Assembly (NCBI GenBank): GCA_013399115.1
Contig: VXAA01003403.1
Span: forward strand, 257,996 to 321,995
Origin: Anseranas semipalmata
Lineage: Eukaryota > Chordata > Aves > Anseriformes > Anseranatidae
Reading direction: 5' to 3'
Length of the DNA stretch: 64,000 nucleotides
The notes beneath the pieces were generated by a model. The model was not told where the DNA came from and did not search any database. It was given only the letters and a program-made list of their open reading frames with translations. The translations under genes and the position numbers were made by a program. Shown here in pieces: positions 1 to 13,900 of the stretch. Positions within the stretch are counted from its first letter, which is position 1, and each line of letters starts with the position of its first letter.

Positions 1-180
1 GGAAAGAGCTTTTTGTGTTTGACAACAACCAAGTCCACAGTGCAAAACGCTGTACAAAACCTAGTGAAACAAAGCTTCTGACCTGAAGAGTTCACAGTCT
101 ACCAGACAAAAAGGAGAAAAAAGGTGTTTTTTACACTTCACTTGTGGAGAACTGAGGTACAGATTTCCTGAGTCCAGCCA
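1..180. repeat. Ancient amniote retroposon relic (unclassified)
   Basis: The stretch with a 'tgaagagttcacagtct' core followed by 'gagaactgaggtacaga' resembles an old, diverged interspersed repeat seen across reptiles and birds. The family was judged from memory and the copy is degraded. The region from 181 to about 1550 holds only short chance ORFs and nothing I recognise. Confidence 0.4.
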
Positions 181-1743
181 CGATGAGTTTTGCTCATGTG
201 GAAACTTTATCAGTGGCACTCTGCACAGTTACATGAAGCAATTCAAAATATTCTGGTGGAGTGTCCACTGGAACACTCTGCTTCTAAATGCTGAGATTTT
301 CCACCTTCATCTGACCCACCTGCATCACCCCACCTGCTCCTTGGGCACATCAGAAGAGGGCACAGTTCATTATTTTCATCTTCTCCCAGGTGGCTGTTGC
401 TCAAAAGACACATTCAGGAAATAGTCTATGTTCTCCCTCAGGGACCCTAAATGTGACTGTTAATCATTCTCTTACAGTGGGAAATTTATCCCCTATGCCA
501 CATCTCCAGGCCTAGCCTTAGGGCCATCAGACACAACTATTCAATATCAAAAAGCAATATTACGTGGCTACATATAGCTGCTGTTAGTTGTGGATGAAGC
601 TGTTTTACACTCATTGGATTTGAAGGCTGGCATTTTCTCCAGGCAATTCCAAAGGAGAGATACTTTCCTCTTGCTGTAAATACTCATTTTAGGCTGCCTC
701 TCTTTTTCCATTGCCTTTAGGAGCCGGGTCAACTGGCTTAGACATGGACACTTAACTAGCAGACCCCTAGCAGTTCCCAGCCTAAAAGACTGATTCATTA
801 TGAAAAACAAGTTGTTCAAATCCCAACCCTTTTGCTTTGTCTGCAAAGAGAGAGGGATCATCTGAACATCTTTGTAATTTCAAATTACTCAGCAGCAAAG
901 ACTTTACAAAACAAGCTGTTTGTAAAGTTGTTTTGGAACTCAGCAACCATCATTTTAACTACTGTTTTCTTTGCCTCCATTTCATGCAGCAGTTGTGTGG
1001 TTGTATGAACATAAATTTTATTACTGGGTTCCTGGGAGCACTGAAGAAGTGTGTAAGGATTTTCAAACTGGCAATCTTTTTTTGGCATTTCAAAACAAAT
1101 TTCATATAACAGGAAAAATAAAAATGAACTCATGAAATACTAATATTTGTATTGTCAGTGAATTGCGACCTAAGAATTTGCAAATTTATTCCTTGAGGTC
1201 TTTTAGGTCAATCGCAAATGCACTTGCACAAATATTTATGGAAGAGCAGGAACAGAAAAATGAGGAACTCCTTAATTAAATCCATACATAGATCACTTCC
1301 TGAGTTTGAAATCTAACACAAGAGCAGCTGTAGTTGTGCAGACCAAAAGTCCATTCAGCCCACCACCCCATTTTGAAGATGAGCTGTAGCACAAACTGGT
1401 AGAAAGAAGAGCACAAGCATTTGGCAAGGAGGTCCAGAGAGCATCTGGCTAACATCTGGCTCTCTGAGATCCCTGCAGTGTTCTAGTGGCTAGATATATC
1501 TGTAGGCACTATGTTAAAGAACTCTCTTTGGCTTTCTTTTTCATGAATTTCCCCAGTCCTTGTAGAGTCCCGATCAATTTGGGTATTTATCTGAATGGAA
1601 GCCATCCTGTAATTTTGGTCGTCCTTGTTGGTCTTCTCTGTACTCTTCAAAGTCATACTCAAATACTTTTTTAACCACTGCTGATAATTTTTTACATAGT
1701 TCCATAACACAAAGATCTCATTCCCATGTGATAACAGTCAGTT

Positions 1744-2300
1744 TAGAGCATATCATTCTCTGTGTAGGGCTAGAATTGATTTTTCCCCCCAAGACGTATC
1801 ACCTTAAGTTTATCTACTTTGAATTTCATCTGCTATTTCCAGAGCCATCACAGAATGTCATAAGGTCTTTGCACAGCCTTTGCAATCAATTCTCCACTGT
1901 GTACACTGTCACTTTTACATATTTTTTTTCTAGATTTTTACAGATATGTAAAATACCACAGGCCCCATATAGGCCCCTGTAGGACTCACTGGTGTCCTGC
2001 CTCCATGGTGAAGACTGATTATTTAAGAGCTTTTAATGAGGGACCCTGTTGGTGCACATACATGGTGACTCCCTTCAGAGAATACATCCACAGGTTGGTT
2101 TATGTCCTTTACATAGTCTCTGTACATTTTTCTCTTTTGCTTCATTATCTTTTTGCTAACAGTTTTATTTAAGGCAAATCTGACATGTGACTGTAAGGAA
2201 GTCTGCTGACATAGGATCCTTCCCAAGTGTCCCCACTGTGAACACAGATGTTTAAAAAAAATGATTTTCTGCTAACGTATTAGGATCTCTTAAGGAATGA
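1744..2300 (-). mobile_element. Ancient CR1-type LINE fragment, reverse orientation
   Basis: Read on the minus strand this is a decayed piece of a CR1-family retrotransposon coding region. The recognisable landmarks on the plus strand are 'tttatctactttgaatttca' near 1809, 'gcccctgtaggactcac' near 1972, and the 'aagagcttttaatgaggga' plus 'atccacaggttgg' segments near 2025-2100. These follow the order of the conserved reverse-transcriptase-downstream region in reverse complement. Stops and indels are many, so it is inactive. The edges are approximate. Confidence 0.7.
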
Positions 2301-5300
2301 TCCCAGGTCTGGTTTTCCGCACACTCCGTTCACACCCAGGGTGGCCAAGTACTCATAGTTAAAATATATTACCTTACACATTTTAAATAAAAACTAAACA
2401 AGTCCAGCATTTGAAAGCTTACAGTGTCTGGCCGTGTTGAACTGTACTTTTTCTTCACAACCACCTAAAATTCTTTGTCTGAATTAGTATTTAATTTTCC
2501 ATTATGATAGAAATTTGCCAGTTAAAATATTAACACAACTGTAACATGTAACCTTGCTTTGTACTGGTTACATAGCAATATAATCCAAGCAATTTAGATG
2601 CAGTTACTCACAACTTATGTCCTGCAAAGGCTAAGGATATGAGCAACTTTACACATGTAAAATGACACACTGATTTTGAATAAAACTATTGAGTTTGTCA
2701 GATTTTCTTTACCCTAAAATTTAGTTTCAATCCAATTGAAAAATTATAAACTTTTGAGTGGTTAAGTATCTTTGAACATAATTAATTTTGGTTTGCAAAA
2801 CCATTGTTAGAACCGTTTTCAGAGTCAGATAACATGGTATGTATTTGATTAAATTACAAATAGCAATATTGAACATAACAAGATTCAGTCAAGGAACTTT
2901 ACTTCATTATATAAAATTTCCAAATATCCTTTTGCCATATTTCAAGTAGACTCAGAAGATTATGCTGTAAACCTGTATACCAAATACCTTCTTTTCCAAA
3001 TATCTTCTTTGCTTTTAGGCCTTGGAGTGCCAAATGGATACGCTAGATTTCTTCTCTTTCAATGATCAGTGCACAGTATGTCAGAACAGGTAAATCTGGC
3101 AAGGAGTTTTCCTATTAACATGAGTAATTATGCTATCCTGGAACTTCTGTCCAATAATTTAGTACTACAGAGGTCAAACTGAGTGGTAACGTGCCAGGGA
3201 TTTACCTGGCACATTTCACTCTATGGTGCCTCGCAGGTTTGTACCTAAAATACTGTTTACCTTTGTTAGATAACTTCTGAAAAAGGTGCCTTTTTATACT
3301 CTCCGCTACACATCTTAAAGTTTGATGAAACTTTAGGACTACATTTAGGTTTGGAGGGGACTTCTTATTTACAGCCTTACTACTTTGATATGCATTGCAA
3401 CTGTAAAGAAGAGCATGTATGCCATAAGATCAGTTTAGAGGAATACATTCATTTTGGGTTTCAGAAGTAAAAAATCAAGAAGTAACAAAATCCATTTTGA
3501 TTTCTTGTTAGAATACTCTCTATGAAAGGAAGTACTACCAATAGATGGCACTGTGATTCTGTGACTCAGGTGTTATTTATGTCTGTGTAAAGACTTGTAA
3601 TGCTATTTATTTATGATGCTTATTAATTTTAATTTCATAGTGTGATTTTTAGGGAAATTAATTTAATTGGCTTATACTATTACAAGTACGTTGTTCCTGA
3701 GACTGAAACGTTTTAAGCTATATGTATTTGTCCAAAGAGTATGAAACTTTTCATTAGAACTGCTGTCTTTAGAAAAAATCATTGCAATGGCTCATTGTGG
3801 ACCACAGTCTACTGAGATAGATAGTTAAATTCTGCAACATGGTCTTTCTCTTTGTGGGTTGAGCAAGATCTTTAACGTGACTTTAGCTTTCAGCAGACAT
3901 TGTACCATGGATATGTAAGGGGGAAATTAAGCCAAACCAAAATTACTACTTCAGACAAACCTCCAGTTTATAAAACAACTGATAGCATTTGAATATTTTA
4001 ATCTGCTTTACTAGCAGTAGGATCTGACAAAACAATAAAGCATTAGAACACCATTTTACGTTAACATTTACAAAATACAGCAAACATTTTTCTCTATGTA
4101 TTTACATAAGCAAACATACAGGTATTCAAAATAGAATGCATCTCACTGTTTGGCAATAATTAAGTACAGTGCATGATAGGCTGAATGGGATTGATACATA
4201 GGATTTTTTACCCTGAAGTATATAAATATGCACACCAGCTTAGGAGACACATGGTGAGCTTTATGTCTTTGGACATTTTTCAGATGCAGTCTTAACAGTA
4301 ATAAAATGTAGATCTACTTGAAAAAATGTTCATTAAAACATTTTCCAGAAAAAGCAGTTCTTTTGGATATGGATATGATAGACTGACTCATCATGCTTTT
4401 CCTGTATGGCAGGAGAAGGCCCTAACCTCTGAGCTAGTCTGTGTGAATGTTTTCTTTTATTTGCCTGGAAATTTTCAAAAGTTTCCATTCCAGTCTGATG
4501 CATAATGAAAACACTCACATTTTTTTGCAAGATGGAGTTGTTGCTCTGAAGCTGGTCATATTAAACCATAGTGTTCATCCCAAGCATAGGCCCAGTGCTA
4601 TGTATTCTGGTTGAAAACAGCCAAACTTTGTCATCTGTCAGGAGTATAATGACTCTGTTAATCACTATCTACTGATTAGACCTCCTGCAGATCTGGTATG
4701 GTGAGTATTACAAATTCAGACACTGATTCTGTCATCCTCACTAAGACAAACCATACAAAAAAACAATTAAAATTTTGGTGCAAGGTGGCAGAATCAGGCC
4801 TTGCAAAACAGTCAAAGGTGTTCATAAAGAGCTGAAGATATTGGTTTTCATCTGCTGTGTATTCTTTGCTTAGAGAGGTTTATTAGGCAGAAGCTGCTGC
4901 TCACTCAGTAAAACCACCTATCCAAGTGACCGCAGTATTAGAATCTCAGACATCAGATATCCCTGCTTCTAACCAAAAAATAGATGTTACGTTACCTCCA
5001 GCTGTCAATTAAAGAAATGCTGTCAAGTCTCTTAGGCCATAAACATAGGTTTTATTTTAATAAACGTGAAAGAATTTAATGTTCACAGTCATCTTCTAAT
5101 GAAACATCAAGCAAGTAATTGAAACCCTTTCTGTTTGTAGTGAAACATTCCCTGTCAGTATTTGCAACCTGAGCAATTTGACATTGTGAGAGAGGAACAG
5201 AACGTGAAACAAGAGAGAAACGGGAGGCTGATTTGTTCTGCCATGTGGGTGAAATGCAGACAGTAAGCAGAGAGCATAGGCAGTGGATGTTAAATGTTCT

Positions 5301-7769
5301 GTAACAGCTTATTAAGTGCAGCCTAGTGAAGGAGACTGTGCTGCACAGCGACCAGACCCTCAGGAGTTTCTGGAAGAACGGAGCTTTGGAAAAGTGCAGG
5401 GTACCCATATACATCTTATGGTATGCAGTCCAGCTCTGCTGCCTGGCACAGATGGACAATAGGACCAGGGCTGTCTGTCCTTTCTCTTGCAAGGACAGAG
5501 ATGTGTCAAGGTGGGAGCAAATTGCATGAAAGGTGGCAACTCCCTCCACTTTTGGAAGCACCTGTGTTTCCTTTCCCCTCACACACAGGGTTAGAGTCTT
5601 TCGATCCTGTGTCAGTATTCACGATATGAAGGCAATCTGGTCTGGTGCCAGATCCTGAGCCTCAGACCTCTACTCCCAAAACACCTTAGTTTTTTTGCTG
5701 CCTACCTCTTCCCTGGGGTTCCCAAGGGTGAATCCTCAAAAATGTCTTTCCAGTTGCAAAGCAGAGACATCTGGGCAACAGGAGGTATCTGAATACCCTG
5801 TTTCATGGGATGCCCTGGAGCACTTGTGCTTCATCCATGCCAGCACTTGCCTGGCTGGCTGGCCAGTGTGGTAAGAGCTGGTGATTGTCCTCGGCTCAAA
5901 CCTACTGATTCAGGATCTACATCAAACTCATTAGGAAACAGTGGAAAGTCACTGTTCCCACCTACTTCTACAGTGGTCCTCACACTCAGCTGTGTTTAGC
6001 AGATTCCCCCTGCAATCCCTTCTGTGCCTGTGTGGAGGGCTTGCACCCCTCTTGCTATGCTATGCAGGAGTGGGGGGTTGTAGGAAGGGAGGAACAGTGA
6101 GCTGATTTTTCCTTCTGCTGAAGCTGTTTCACTTTGGTTCTGGTGACCAAGTGTTCCATAAACTAGCTTGGTGAGCACTGTATTTGCACCACTTGATTTA
6201 GCAGGGGATCCAAAGTTCCCATTTTTGGGGGGGGGAACCATTAATGGCCACATACCCATGGATGCCATGCGTGCCATTGCTGTGACAGGTCTGCAGCACA
6301 CTGCTTTGACCTGCACGTGGAGACTGAGGAATGTCGAGTGAGTCAGTGCCACCATGTGTAAACAGAACGCCTGTGTGACCCATGCACAGTGGCTCAGACC
6401 TATCCTATGCTGGAGGAAACTGCCCCAAAAACCAGCAGATTTAGCTGTCTTACTGGTAGCTGGTAAAAGAAGAATAAAAGTGGTTGCTTGGAAATCAGCC
6501 AAATAACCAGCAAAGTTCTAAGTCTTCTTCTACCACAGAATTCAATATTTTAAGCTAAAGGTCTTTCTCTTCTAGGCAAACACCCCAGCTGGTCGGCTAA
6601 ATCAGATTTATTTTTTTCTCTCTCTCCTTCTTTGCCCTAGTGGATATTGAATTGTTCTATGAAAGCTGAACAGCTTCAAGAGAAGGACTTACTAAATGAT
6701 GAAGGCATTGGAGTTTGGCTTCTGGATAGGTAGTGCTTTTTTTCAGAGTGGACAGGATCTGAAACTCGAATGCATCCCACTTCTCTTGATTATGGCTGCA
6801 AAATTCATGTAATGAAACAAATGCTTGGATTTACATTTTGCAGATGGATGCAACATTTGTATTTCTGCTCTCCAACGTGGTCCCACTGGCTTCAGTTAAA
6901 TTGTCTATGATGCCCAAAAGGAAATGTTTCATGACTAGGCATTTCTTTCAGACAATTGTATTTGATGTTCTTTATGAAATGTTTTTCTGACCTTGCAACT
7001 ATGCAGATGAAATATGGTGCTGTTTATAAGTCCTGTTATTTTCAAGCGGGCCCAATTTGCCCAAACATATTTCATTAAGGCCGAGTCCTAATAGTGCAAG
7101 CTACCTACCGTTCCTGAGCAATCTACCATAACAGCAAAACAGCGAAACCAGGGAAAACAATTTTGAACAAGTAACAGTTTTCAAATAATTCTGACTCTAC
7201 AAGCACTAAAACAAAACCAGAAGGACACCTTCATAATGGCCTTTTTAACTGAAGAGAAATGGTGAGATAGAATCTGCTGAAACCTTTTACTAAAAGATTT
7301 GCTCATACAAAACTTCCGCTGATATTACTTAAACCAGGCTCTGCTGGAATCAAACAGAGGCGTGGAATCATTCTTGAAATTATTTAGCAATGTTGTGCCT
7401 GATTTTCCACTCTTCTCTCACTTCACTTCCCTGTCAACACCAGTGGGAAGGGGCAGAGAATCAAGTCCAATAATTACTTTTGAAAAAATTACTTTCAAGT
7501 TTTAAATAGAACATATGAAACTTTTAGAATGGAAATAAAGTGCAAGACATGAAATAAAGATTAAGAATGGTGGTAGAAACAAAGGATTGTTCAAGTATAA
7601 TTTACTTCTGAAGATTGCTAATTTGAACTATAGAACAAATGGCGGAAAAGTCCAGTAACACATCAGAATGGTCACTCAGAAGAAAAAAAATAGCCATAAA
7701 AACACTGTTACCAAAATTTCTATATAATTCATCTATACAGGTTTTAATAGATTTTTTCTTTAATGCTTT
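2301..7769. other. Downstream flank, no recognised gene
   Basis: AT-rich intergenic sequence. Two 168-codon minus-strand frames (5076-5582 and 5996-6502) are the longest open stretches. Their translations show no domain, signal or family resemblance, and other open frames overlap them on the opposite strand, so I regard them as chance. In human the neighbour on this side is ESD, but no esterase D exon was recognised. Confidence 0.6.
3191..3212. other. Perfect 8-bp stem hairpin
   Basis: GTGCCAGG at 3191-3198 is the exact reverse complement of CCTGGCAC at 3205-3212, with a six-base loop. It is isolated in AT-rich flank. No function can be assigned. Confidence 0.5.
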
Positions 7770-8272
7770 AAAATTTATTTTAAATATATATTAGTAAATT
7801 AACCATTATTTTATTTAAAATTCCATAAAGTGCTCATTCAGTTAATGGTAACAAAATTCCATTGCAGCAAGGCGAACTAGCTGGAACCTACTCTGCGAGG
7901 AAATCAAAGGACAGCTTAGCTTTCACTTGCAAAGAGAAAAGAAATGCGTAGATTTCTTCACAGCCCATGTGATAATACCAGAAATTGCATTTTTTTTTTG
8001 TTAAGAAATATATCCTTTAGAATATTAAAAAAATAAGTTTAATAAAGCCTGTGCTTAAAACAGCCAAAGTACTGTATGAAAAAAAATTGCACATTTGATA
8101 CCATTTCAACCCTGCTTTTCATCAACAGGATAATAAGAGGCGTATGTGATGTTCTTGGAGAGTCTCTCGAACAGGGCTGATTTTCCAGCACTATCAGAGC
8201 TTCTCACAGCGAGGTGAAATTTTTAGCGTACACTTGGTGGTTGTCATGGCAGCTGCTGATGGGCTGGCAGAG
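7770..8272 (-). other. Probable HTR2A 3' UTR (minimum extent)
   Basis: This sequence follows the receptor stop codon. It becomes very AT-rich downstream and contains AATAAA on the minus strand at 7815-7810 and again at 7779-7774, about 460-500 nt past the stop. Either could serve as the polyadenylation signal. A longer UTR is possible, since another AATAAA occurs at 6612-6607. There is no direct evidence of cleavage. Confidence 0.4.
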
Positions 8273-9072
8273 TCACACACCGCTAACCTTTTCGTTCCCT
8301 GGACTGATGCTTCCCCTGGAGGTACCATCCAAGTGACGTATTCCTATCGTGACCATTGAATAATCCTTAGTCATCATTTTTGCCTCTTTTTTCAAACTCT
8401 TCATTTGCGCCAGTTGGAGCTGGCTGGAATTATATGCAAGTGCTGGGATAGTGTTCACTAGAATCAGCTGGAAAGGTTTCTTCTCCTCCTTGTAGCGACA
8501 CTGAATGTAACGAGAGAAAGCGGAGCGGTAGGTCTTATTGAACAATGTATATACGAGTGGGTTGACAGCTGAAGAAAGGTAGCCAATCCACACAAATACG
8601 TTCAATAGTCCACCAATGACTTCTTCGCTGCATGACGCCTTGCAAATTACGGCCATCACATTGGTGATGAAAAAGGGGCACCACATCACAACAAACAGAA
8701 AGAAGACAATGCCAAGAACCTTGGAAGCCTTCTGCTCGTTGCTGATGGATTGCATGGTTCTCCTCCCAGAAGTCCCCATGTCTCTGTTCAAAGAGCGCTG
8801 AAAGAGTTTGTCTGAAGAAAGAGAACTCTGAGGGAGGAAACTAAATGAAGCAAACTTGGTCTTTGGGCCAACGTCATTCACACATAACGTGGCTTCTTTC
8901 TGCAGTGACTTGATAGTTAAAAAGTAAGTGACCACCATGATAGTCAGAGGGATGAAGAATGACACAAAAGAGCCTACTAGGACAAAATTGTCATCTGCAA
9001 GAAGGCAGCTGCCTTTCTTAAACACTTTGGAGTCATCTTGTAGTCCAAAGACAGGTATAGGCATGGAGATAC
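8273..9072 (-). CDS. HTR2A: HTR2A coding exon 3 (TM4 end to C-terminus)
   Basis: This terminal coding exon carries residues 206-471 and the TGA at 8273-8275. It holds ECL2 with Cys228, the disulfide partner of Cys149. TM5 has Ser240 (5.43) and Ser243 (5.46). The long third intracellular loop follows, then TM6 with [15 protein letters not shown] (toggle Trp336, Phe339, Phe340) and TM7 with NPxxY at 376-380. Cys397 is a candidate palmitoylation site. The tail ends VSGV, a class I PDZ ligand pattern. The acceptor is a pyrimidine tract ending TTCAG at 9073-9077. The frame stays open upstream into the intron, but that part is not receptor sequence. Loop 3 is one residue shorter than human, which offsets the exon 1 insertion and gives 471 residues in total, the same as human. 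Confidence 0.97.
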
Positions 9073-10774
9073 CTGAAGGTGGGTTAGAGAAAGAGAAGGT
9101 TAAACATGGAAATAAAAAATACCACTTCCAGTCTCTAAGAAAAATTAAACAAAACATTCTTAACTGTACAGAGATCATTTCTCAAAGAATTAGTGGTTAT
9201 AGGACATACATGAACACTAACAGATAGAGCCATGATTGACAGACATCCCAAAGCAAATTGAATTTACACAGGGGAAGGAAAAATATTGTTTTATGTTTCA
9301 GCAGCAGCACGATACTAATCCTGTTCTTGTGCCATTTTTACTGGGGCCACACTAAGAAAGGATGTGGTCTGAAATGTTGGTCTTGCACACATCAAGTTTG
9401 GTGAACTAAGCTCTGGTTTGTGCTACAGCCACCTTTACAGGGTCCCAGCAAAGAAGGGCAGGTGAAGAGCAGCCCTTCACCTTCACCAGCATTGCACAGG
9501 ATTCTGCAGTTGCTCTAATCTCAATTCCCTCTCTCCAAAAAAAACCCTCAGCCACAGGTAGGATACATTTGCTTCGATCAGAGTGTCACATAATACCTGG
9601 TAGCAACAAAAGCATATGTTTGTATATTGTTGGATCTTGGCAATGATCTTGCAATGATATCCATGCTTGCCCCTTGGTCCTGCCACCCTAGCCAAGGCTT
9701 TTATCAGCTGTGATCAAGACAATATCTCATCTTTCTTTTCTGGGGTGGCTGTCAAGAGTAGTCTTGGCCTGTTTTTGTAAGAGTATTAAAAATGTTCTCA
9801 GTACTGGTTTCTGACTAGACTGTGAAATACTGATTTTAGGAGGAAAGAAATTTTTTAGCAGGTCTGAGCGTAATTGTCCATTGGGTCTTTTTCATCTCTT
9901 CCTGTAGTCTCCATACAGTCGACACAGTTTAAACGCTAAAAAACTTTCCATGGCAACGGCTGGAGGAAAGATGTGGACAAATTAAGCACTGAGAGACACC
10001 GATATGAGACAGCCTGAGACGCGGTTCACCCTTCAGGACTGCGAAGGTCCCTTTTTGGTACCACCAGCCACTACAGGCTGCCCTCTCAAAGCACAGCCCC
10101 TAAGGCAACAGCAGCAGTGCAAACCTCATCTTCCCCTGGAGCATGTGCTATGTCCTTGCTCTGTCATGACCAGCAAAGCCAGGTGATAAAGTCCATTCTC
10201 CTTGCACTGCTTGTTCTGATTTAAGCCCACTCAGCCATTTCCTCAGGGACTTCTGCAAATGCTGCTAGTGCCTGTGTGAAATCAAACAGCTGCTGGTTTT
10301 TGCTTGTTTGCTTTGTTTTCTTTTTTTTTTTTCTTTTTAATATTTCTTCCCCCCCCCGCCCATGGATGCTGTCTCTCCAAGAGAGGGAATATTCAGAGAG
10401 CAAAAGGGATGGTGTACTGTGAAGACAGAAAAAGTGGAGTTGTGAAGTGATAATGCAGCCCTGCTTGGACGAAAGCAGCTGGGAGTCTGACTCCTATGGA
10501 AAGTTAACATCACCTGGGAGCCTCACTCCCCTTTGCATCTTCAAAGAGAAATCCTGGATGCTGTGTTTGGCTTTTGGGGAAGAAAATTAATTAGAGTATA
10601 ATTTCCTATGACATGACTGACATGACAGAATGATGCTGTACCCTACCTTGACTCCTGTGTGTCCAAGAATGTCCTTCCTGGTTTACAGATGAGTCCTGAC
10701 TCTCAGCCTCCCACCACCAGGACTTTAATTGAACCTGCCCTCTACCTCCCTTCCCTTCCCTTCCCTTCTTCCCA

Positions 10775-10927
10775 CTCTAGTGCTTAGACTGGGAGCCCTT
10801 TGAAAGCACAGACTTTCTCTTCATTTCATGCTTCTCCAGTGCCAAGCATAACAGAGTGCCAGTCCTAGAGGAAGGCCCTGGAGTTGAGGCACAGTACAAA
10901 ACAATAATAATAATAGTAATAATATTA
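10775..10927 (+). repeat. Ancient amniote retroposon with (AAT)n tail
   Basis: A diverged 'gcttagactgggagccctt' start, a 'ccagtgccaagcataacaga' middle and an 'aataataataatagtaataa' tail match in order an old interspersed repeat family found in reptile and bird genomes. The tail points to the plus strand as the sense direction. The exact family name was not determined. Confidence 0.55.
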
Positions 10928-13900
10928 GGCTATTATTCTCTTCAAATGTTCCATTCTTTTGGTGCTTCTGGAGCTTCTACAAGGCTCTTTCTTTTTCTAA
11001 CAACACTGTAGCTTATTTTATCTGCACAGCTTTGAACTGAGTCATGGCAGTGCCTTGGGCCAATTTGCAAGAGTACCCTCCTTATCTGCCCAGGGCAGAA
11101 GCTGATGGAGGGCCTGTGGTATTGCCCTTTCTATTTCTGTTCCAAGACCGCACAAGCCTACATTCTGGAACTTCATCTATAAGAAGCCAATGTGTGAGAT
11201 GCAAATTCATGAAGTGTGTGGCAGCTCCTGGGTTGAGCTGATGGAAACATCCAGCAACTCCAGGAAGGGTCCTGCCTAGAAAAGTCCAAGTCAATCTGGT
11301 TGATGGCACCAAGGGAGAGGTCACCTGCAGGAGCTGCGTTGCCTGAATAATTCAAGGTGATGAGCACATCCAAGGAACTGGGCAAAGCTTTGAATCTCCT
11401 TTTCTTTTTTTAGGATGAGTTGAAGGGATACTGAAGGCACCCAGTGCCTCCCAGCACTACATTTCAGCTGCATGGAAATACAGCGCTAGTCAGAGCAATA
11501 CCACAGGTTTCCCATCTGTTTCTGCCCAGTATAGATAATAGAAGGGCTGTTTTTTCATTTAATTCAAGGACCTAGTGTGAGCTGCAGAGATAAAGTAAGC
11601 AATGGTATTGACAGAGTAAAAAGATGCCTTTCATTACTACAGACTGTATGGTTCAGCTGCATCAAGAGTCATGGGAGGAGAGTCAGCATCACTAGAAAGA
11701 GGAAAAATTTAGTATAATTGCAAGCTTCTCCAAGGAAAAGGCCAAAGTTAGTTACAACTCCTCACCCGAAACACAAGGGCAGCAATTTTCCATCTGCTTT
11801 GTTTTGTTGTGAGCATATTCTGAAGAACTGACATCTCTCATCCAGATTTCTGGCTTTGAAATGTGACTAAATGGAAATGAGCTTCAGCTTGTAGCTGGAG
11901 TTTCACATCTCCTTGTGATTCCTTCAAGTGCAAAAGTGCTGTTCACAGCAGAGCTTTAGCAGCCACTTCTAGTCATGTATGTTTTTCTGAATGACTGTTC
12001 AAGGCATCTTTCTCCTACAGCCACAGGTAGCTGGCCCCTATAAAATTTGAAAGTACCAGAGGTATCACAGTTTGGTAGCAGAGAACATTGACAGCTGTAA
12101 CCTGCTTTTTGTGTACACCAAGTTCAGCTGATGTAAGGGATCCCACAAGTGATGTTGTGGCATTCCTGCATGGAATAAATTAACTTCCAGCCCAACTCTA
12201 TCTTTTCTTATCCCTATAGAGACTAAACTTATTGCTCCCCTCCCCAAAGGAGTAGAGTTTGTCCCTCTTCGATGTTAGCTTCTGGCCTCTAGCATGAAGA
12301 TGACAAGTGTATCCCAGTGAGGACACAGGGACAAAATTCAAAAGCAGTCATGCTTAAAATGTAAATATAGAAGTTTCCCTGTGCAAACCAAGGCCACCAC
12401 TCTGATGGGATTTTTAGGAGGCATTGCACATGGCCATAAATATCACCCACATGAAGTTTGGACAAGATCAAACTCATACCATAGACAGAGTTAATAAAAG
12501 GTCCTGGTCTAAGCTGTATTCATGCATTCATTGGTATATGAAAAATGCATGCTGATATGCCAGTTAACCTCATAATGAAAATAACAGAGTTGACAAAGGT
12601 TATGTTAAAAATTACTGTCCCCACGTACCCCATCCTGACATCTTCCAGAGGAAGAGCCTGAGCCAACAGATAGGCAGCATGGCACTTCCTAAAGGACCCC
12701 ATATTCAGACTTCAAAGAGACAAGAGAGGGGGAGGCACAAAGCTGGGCTCTATAGCTCCTGTCAGCCATGGCAGCAAGCATCCTCCTGCTGACCCAGATG
12801 CAGGACCAAGGTGCTGGGTCTGTAGGGAAGGCCCCAGAGCAAGCTACAGCCCCCCCTCACACCCAAACCTGGCCTCAGCATCCAGCTGAGGATTTGTATG
12901 GCTTCACTGGAAATCCCCATACTCCTTAAGAGTGTAAGCCACAGCAGCCTATGGCACTCACCAAATAGTTGGCGTGGGTCAACTGTTAGCTTTTATTGTG
13001 CATTAAAGGAGTTGACTGAATTCATTCTTTAGAGATGATCAATCTATTTCTCCTTCATTCAGATGTATACTTTCTTGCTGTTTAAGAAGACACAGACTGA
13101 GCCAGTGTATTCAAAATTGTAGAGAGGACCAAGCAGGACGGGCTGTTGCAGAACAGCTTTTCCACACCCTGCCCACCCCATGTCCATGGCTCCCACTAGC
13201 TCAAGGTCAGTCTGGAAAAAGTCTTGATATCCTCTGAGTGCTTTTTTATGGTTTGTCTTACTCTGCTTCCAAATCAAATTGAGGTGAAGCACAAGGAAGC
13301 TCTTGGCACAGAATGGGAGCATCCATTCAAGTGCTAGAGGTACATTAGCTACCACATTTCCAGTTGATATTCCCACTTAAATCAGAACATTTTCCCTTGT
13401 GGACAAACCCTAAATATTATGTTCCTGCAGTATAAGGTGATTTATTTATATAGCTTGATTTATACACAGGTGGCTGTTTCAAACTCTATAGACTTTAATA
13501 AACCACAAAACAGAACCCAAACAATAAAGATGAGTAATAAATCCTGCATTAAACCTCAACCATTTGGGCACAACTTCAGAATGGCAAAAGGCTCTTAAAA
13601 GCACCAAAGGTTAAGAAGTAAAGCAATAGCATCCTTCATGCTGTTCTCTCAAAAAGCCTGGTAAAACTGACAAAGGTTGATTTAGTGGTACACATTGCTG
13701 GCTTGCAAATCTTCAGAGATGCGCAGCAGCCATAAAACCAATTTAACTGGACAGGTAAACTGGGTTTGCAGCTGCCTTGAGCTGCTGAGATTATCAATGA
13801 ACCAAAGCCAGAATTTACAGTATGCCCTGAAGATTGACAAACTTGGGCTACTTAGGCTGAAGAGAAGGAGGGGGAGTGAAATGATAAAGTCAAGATTCCT

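Noticed and set aside
5996..6502. 168-codon minus-strand open frame, and the similar one at 5076-5582
   Set aside because: The translations look like random low-constraint sequence and overlap other open frames; no recognisable protein.
7390..7470. Possible ancient 'ctctcactt...caccagtg' type amniote repeat; a similar hint at 49480-49530
   Set aside because: The resemblance is short and from memory only; too weak to list as a repeat without a library search.
9073..9178. Extension of the exon 3 frame upstream of the splice acceptor
   Set aside because: The receptor homology begins exactly at the AG acceptor; the 5' part reads intron sequence and its pyrimidine tract.
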